A DNA stretch of 9,697 bases from Pseudomonadota bacterium. GTDB lineage: Bacteria; Pseudomonadota; Gammaproteobacteria; Steroidobacterales; Steroidobacteraceae. Under the pieces are notes generated by a model, which was not told the origin of the DNA, ran no database searches, and worked only from the letters and a program-made list of their open reading frames with translations. This document shows positions 7,901 to 9,697 of this stretch, in pieces. The stretch lies in assembly GCA_021838065.1 (NCBI GenBank), contig JAKCEJ010000086.1:1-9697 (forward strand), given 5' to 3'. Position numbers and translations under genes: made by a program. The stretch's first letter is position 1. Each line of letters opens with the position of its first letter.

Positions 7901-8094
7901 ACGATCTGAGTCTCAACTTCCTCCGGAGCGGCGCCCGGCTCGGTGATCTGCACCGACACGATCGGATAGGAGAGGTGGGGATTGAGTGTCACCGGCAGGC
8001 GCAGGAAGGACACTGCGCCGACGAACAGCAGCACCACGAACAGGACGATGGGCGGCAGCGGGTGGCGGATCGCCCACGCCGAGAGGCGTCTCAC
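4996..8094 (-). CDS. RND-superfamily efflux permease (HAE-1/AcrB type)
   Basis: Proton-driven inner-membrane pump subunit of a tripartite exporter; 1032 residues, a normal length for AcrB-like permeases. The start is GTG 8094-8092, supported by AGGGAG 7 nt upstream and by a GTGA overlap with the adaptor stop. TM1 is at about 14-32 and is followed by the typical P-G-A-x-P-E-E-V-E segment of the first porter domain. TM2-TM4 fall near 341-352, 358-377 and 385-405. The proton relay is present: D400-D401 in GVLVDDAIVEIEN on TM4 and K908 in GIVAKNSILLVDF on TM10, equivalent to D407, D408 and K940 of AcrB. The two halves show the usual duplicated arrangement. The Asp-Asp pair and sequence style favour an HAE-1 (drug/organic) pump over a CzcA-type metal pump, but the substrate cannot be read from sequence. 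The C-terminus is a short Pro/Ala-rich tail. No frameshift is seen. Confidence 0.95.
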   Translation of the reverse strand: MRRLSAWAIRHPLPPIVLFVVLLFVGAVSFLRLPVTLNPHLSYPIVSVQITEPGAAPEEVETQIVRRVEAAVAGIGNIHHILSTAYQGGEETDVEFQIGTPIDRAVTEVRDAVTQVQADLPNDILPPVVQRVKIDGGPIVYYAVSSTNMSDRAISWFIDNTITKTLLRVAGVAQVSRYGGVDREIRVELDPGRMQALGISASQVNQQLTNLNIDLPGGRADLGDGEQTIRVLGGAHTAWQLAQTQIALPGGRFAKLSSIATVRDGAAEVRSIELFDGRPAISFGVQRSRGTSDVSVLRGVQQALGKIRKEYPDVKLHRTFTSVTYTEQMYHSALEALIEGSILSVLVVWLFLRDVRATLIAALAIPLSAIPAFALMKFMDFTLNQVSLLALSMVSGVLVDDAIVEIENIVRHKRMGKSAFQAALDAADQIALAVVATSCTIIAVFVPVSFMGGIIGQYFKQFGLTVAAAVMFSLLVARLLTPVIAAYTLKSEPEPQHHDGPVMGWYLRVLNWCVHNRWKTIVLGVVFFAASVFGLAVMPKTFIQQSDMSNASLQIELPPGVQLTDTEKVANEAYRIIARQRDVTSIDESVGVNSSVRQANLGITLVPPDERKLSQEQWQNLMLTKLHRIPNAQIYFQNFNGDSDGHDITIDLTGDNLTLLEHTARKVMAQMAALADLRDVSSEDGLPRPEIRIRPRFDLAANLGVTVADISQTIRIATIGDLLQNDAKFTLPDRQVPILVNLKRSARSNLTTLENLPVPTAGGGSVPLKAVADFGFGEGPTRIHSRDQRLRIAIDADLNGVQLGKAMKQIHALPALRHLPPGVHLAETGNARLMSELFTDFMIAMGTGVLLVFAVLVLLFARVLQPVTILSALPLSIGGAVAALFIAHEPLSLGVMIGFLMLMGIVAKNSILLVDFAIEEMRAGKDRLTALLEAGHKRARPIVMTTIAMVAGMLPVAFAIGDSFRAPMAIAVIGGLIGSTALTLVVVPAGFTLVDDIERWIGPRLARLLIAEPGASQQGTPPVDATPAAPAG

Positions 8095-9344
8095 GAGCGT
8101 GCTCCCTTCTCGGGCGCGACCCGCACGGCCTCGCCGCTTTGCAGGAAACCGCCTGCGAGCGTCACCACCCGCTCCCGCCCGGTGAGACCCTTGGCGATGA
8201 CGACGCCCGAGGCGATCACGCCCCCGAGCTCGACCGGACGCCGCACGACGATGCCCTGACGATCGACGATGAAGACGTACGAGCCGGCCGAATCGGTCAT
8301 GACCGCCGTCTGGGGCAGTACCGGGTGCTCGGCGTGGCTCTCGGTGATCACTGCGCGCGCGAAGGCGCCCGGCCGCAGGGCCGGACTCGGATCGAGCGCG
8401 ATGCGGACCTGGCCGAGGCGGGTCTGCTGATTGACGATCGCGCCGAGCAACCAGATGCGTCCCGGGAACGGCTGCGGATAGCCGATCAGGTAGACCTTGG
8501 CCGGCTGGCCGATCTTGAGCGAGGCCAGATCCTGCTCGGGCACCTGGCCCTTGAGCTCCACCCGGCCGGCGTCCTCGAGGGTGAACAGCGCCGGGCCGCC
8601 GGGGCTGGCGACCTGGCCGACCTCGGCAGCGCGGGTCAGGACGATGCCCGAGACGGGTGCGACGATCCGGGTGAGCGCGAGCTGCGCGCGCTTCTGCTGC
8701 AGTTGCGCTGCGACCATCTGGACATTGGCCGCGTCCATCGCGGCGGTGGCCTGGCTCTGCTCGATGTTCTGCCGCGAGAGGCCGCCGGCGGGGCCGATCT
8801 CGAGGGCCCGCCGGTACTCGGCGGCCGATAGTGTCGCCTGGGCGCGCGCCCGGGCGAGCGAGGCGGCGAGCTCCGCGACCTGGGGCTTGAGCACCGAGTC
8901 ATCGAGGCGGGCGAGGATCTGGCCGCGCCGGACCACATCCCCGACCTGCACATAGACCTTGACGATGCGGCCGGCCTGCCCGCCATCGCCGATCGGCAGA
9001 TTGTGGCGCGCCGAGATGGTGCCGGTGACCAGCACCCGTGAACTCACCGGCTGCACTCCCGGGACCAGGGTGCTCACCAGCGGCACATCGGGCCGGTTCG
9101 CGAGCGCAATCCGCGCGGGCGGCTTCGCCGCCACGTGCATCCACACTCCAGCGGTAACCGCGGCCGCGAGACCGGCGCCGGTCACCATCAGCCAGCGTTT
9201 GCGTGCGAGGCGCGGGCGCCGCTGCGCCAGCTCTGGGTGGCGGGCGTCCTCCCGGGCGATCCAGGTGGGCGATTCGTCCTGCTCCGCAGGCGCCGCCGAC
9301 GGCACAAGCACCGATCCGGTGTGTTGATCGAGTGGAGTGCTCAT
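8091..9344 (-). CDS. RND efflux periplasmic adaptor subunit (membrane fusion protein)
   Basis: 417 residues. It links the RND permease to an outer-membrane channel. The N-terminus is a 50-residue hydrophilic Pro/Ala/Arg-containing cytoplasmic tail, unusually long for an MFP. One membrane anchor follows (51-71, WLMVTGAGLAAAVTAGVWMH). There is no lipobox, so it is held by a transmembrane helix rather than a lipid. The first half of the lipoyl-like domain (about 110-150) contains GRIVKVYVQVGDVVRRGQIL. A helical hairpin spans about 150-225, the second lipoyl half is at 226-258 (IVAPVSGIVLTRAAEVGQVA), a beta-barrel at about 262-335 includes RPGAFARAVI, and a membrane-proximal domain covers 340-412. 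The ATG lies 1 nt after the RDD gene's stop with only a weak GGTTGGTG-type site, and the stop overlaps the permease start by 4 nt. Both junctions favour translational coupling within one operon. Confidence 0.93.
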   Translation of the reverse strand: MSTPLDQHTGSVLVPSAAPAEQDESPTWIAREDARHPELAQRRPRLARKRWLMVTGAGLAAAVTAGVWMHVAAKPPARIALANRPDVPLVSTLVPGVQPVSSRVLVTGTISARHNLPIGDGGQAGRIVKVYVQVGDVVRRGQILARLDDSVLKPQVAELAASLARARAQATLSAAEYRRALEIGPAGGLSRQNIEQSQATAAMDAANVQMVAAQLQQKRAQLALTRIVAPVSGIVLTRAAEVGQVASPGGPALFTLEDAGRVELKGQVPEQDLASLKIGQPAKVYLIGYPQPFPGRIWLLGAIVNQQTRLGQVRIALDPSPALRPGAFARAVITESHAEHPVLPQTAVMTDSAGSYVFIVDRQGIVVRRPVELGGVIASGVVIAKGLTGRERVVTLAGGFLQSGEAVRVAPEKGARS

Positions 9345-9345
9345 G

Positions 9346-9697
9346 TCACACCAACCCGCGTGCTTTGGGCATCAGCACCACCACGGTGCCGGCGATCTTG
9401 TCGTGCCAGGCCTGGTGCTCGCGATCGAACGCGATCCAGAAGAACCCGAGCCCGGCGGCCACCAGTGACAGGAAGCACCCCAGCGCGCGCAGAATGGCGG
9501 TCTCCCAGTTGACCGGGTGACCGTCGATGCGCACGACCCGCAGGTGGCAGATGATGCCGCCGACGGTCGTGCCCCTGAGCTTCCACATGACCGCACCGTA
9601 TGCGGCCAGCACCAGCAGCATGCCGTTGGTGCCGTGATGCCCGATCAGGCTGAGGGCGAAGCCGACCAGCACCACGTCGATCAGCAGCGCCAGCATG
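9346..9697 (-). CDS. RDD-family integral membrane protein, N-terminus outside window
   Basis: The reading frame enters from the right edge and ends at TGA 9348-9346. The Met at 9696-9694 is probably internal, because RDD domains normally begin with an Arg-containing segment before the first helix and the sequence opens directly in helix 1. The visible 116 residues hold helix 1 with Asp (LALLIDVVLVG), helix 2 (GMLLVLAAYGAVMWKL), then TTVGGIICHLRVVRIDG. Helix 3 follows an Arg (ILRALGCFLSLVAAGLGFFW), and the family-typical HD-x-x-x-GT signature is WHDKIAGT at 97-104. RDD proteins are small inner-membrane proteins of mostly unknown function; some are proposed to transport ions. It sits 1 nt upstream of the efflux adaptor and is likely the first visible gene of that operon. 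The gene start and promoter lie beyond the window. Confidence 0.85.
   Translation of the reverse strand, partial: MLALLIDVVLVGFALSLIGHHGTNGMLLVLAAYGAVMWKLRGTTVGGIICHLRVVRIDGHPVNWETAILRALGCFLSLVAAGLGFFWIAFDREHQAWHDKIAGTVVVLMPKARGLV

Noticed and set aside
4996..8094. CzcA-type heavy-metal RND pump
   Set aside because: The TM4 Asp-Asp pair with the overall motif style fits HAE-1 pumps better, and no metal-binding accessory proteins or metal-resistance genes are nearby.
7102..8259. Long plus-strand open frame (385 codons) across the permease-adaptor junction
   Set aside because: It crosses the coupled junction of two confidently identified genes on the other strand, and its composition is His/Asp/Arg-rich without recognisable domains.

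Overview
The window is high-GC bacterial chromosome with closely packed genes. Inner-membrane RND efflux, a Lol-type lipoprotein and a periplasmic transglutaminase-like protein indicate a Gram-negative. The gene styles suggest a Proteobacterium, perhaps a gammaproteobacterium near the Xanthomonadales or Nevskiales, but that is an impression from protein style and not a measurement. I see no rRNA, tRNA, CRISPR array, insertion sequence or integron.

Layout. (1) Positions 1-155, minus strand: the first 51 codons of a MoxR-type AAA+ ATPase, running off the left edge. (2) 156-335: a divergent intergenic gap. (3) 336-995, plus strand: a two-gene unit. A small probable ribbon-helix-helix protein (359-619) overlaps by 14 bases an unassigned 129-residue protein carrying an HREH motif (606-995). 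Directly before the first start codon lie three GTAC-headed units spaced exactly 8 bp apart, which look like an autoregulatory operator. (4) 1118-4372, plus strand: a very large exported protein with a DUF3857 domain, a transglutaminase-like domain with an intact Cys-His-Asp triad, and a long TPR region. It is probably driven by an extended -10 promoter at about 1019-1027. (5) 4364-4393: two small GC hairpins at the convergent junction. (6) 4404-9697, minus strand: a tight operon read right to left. It encodes an RDD-family membrane protein (N-terminus outside the window), a periplasmic adaptor (MFP), an RND permease of the HAE-1 type and a small outer-membrane-type lipoprotein. Junctions are 1 nt, a 4-nt GTGA overlap and 28 nt. 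The operon promoter lies beyond the right edge.

How they work together. The adaptor and permease form the inner-membrane and periplasmic parts of a proton-driven tripartite exporter. No TolC-like outer-membrane factor is encoded here, so one must be supplied from elsewhere. The last gene instead encodes a lipoprotein of uncertain role. The DUF3857/transglutaminase/TPR protein has no visible functional link to the pump.

Most of the window is ordinary. The part most worth a second look is the small 336-995 bicistron with its 8-bp-periodic upstream repeat. Second is the RDD-MFP-RND-lipoprotein operon composition.
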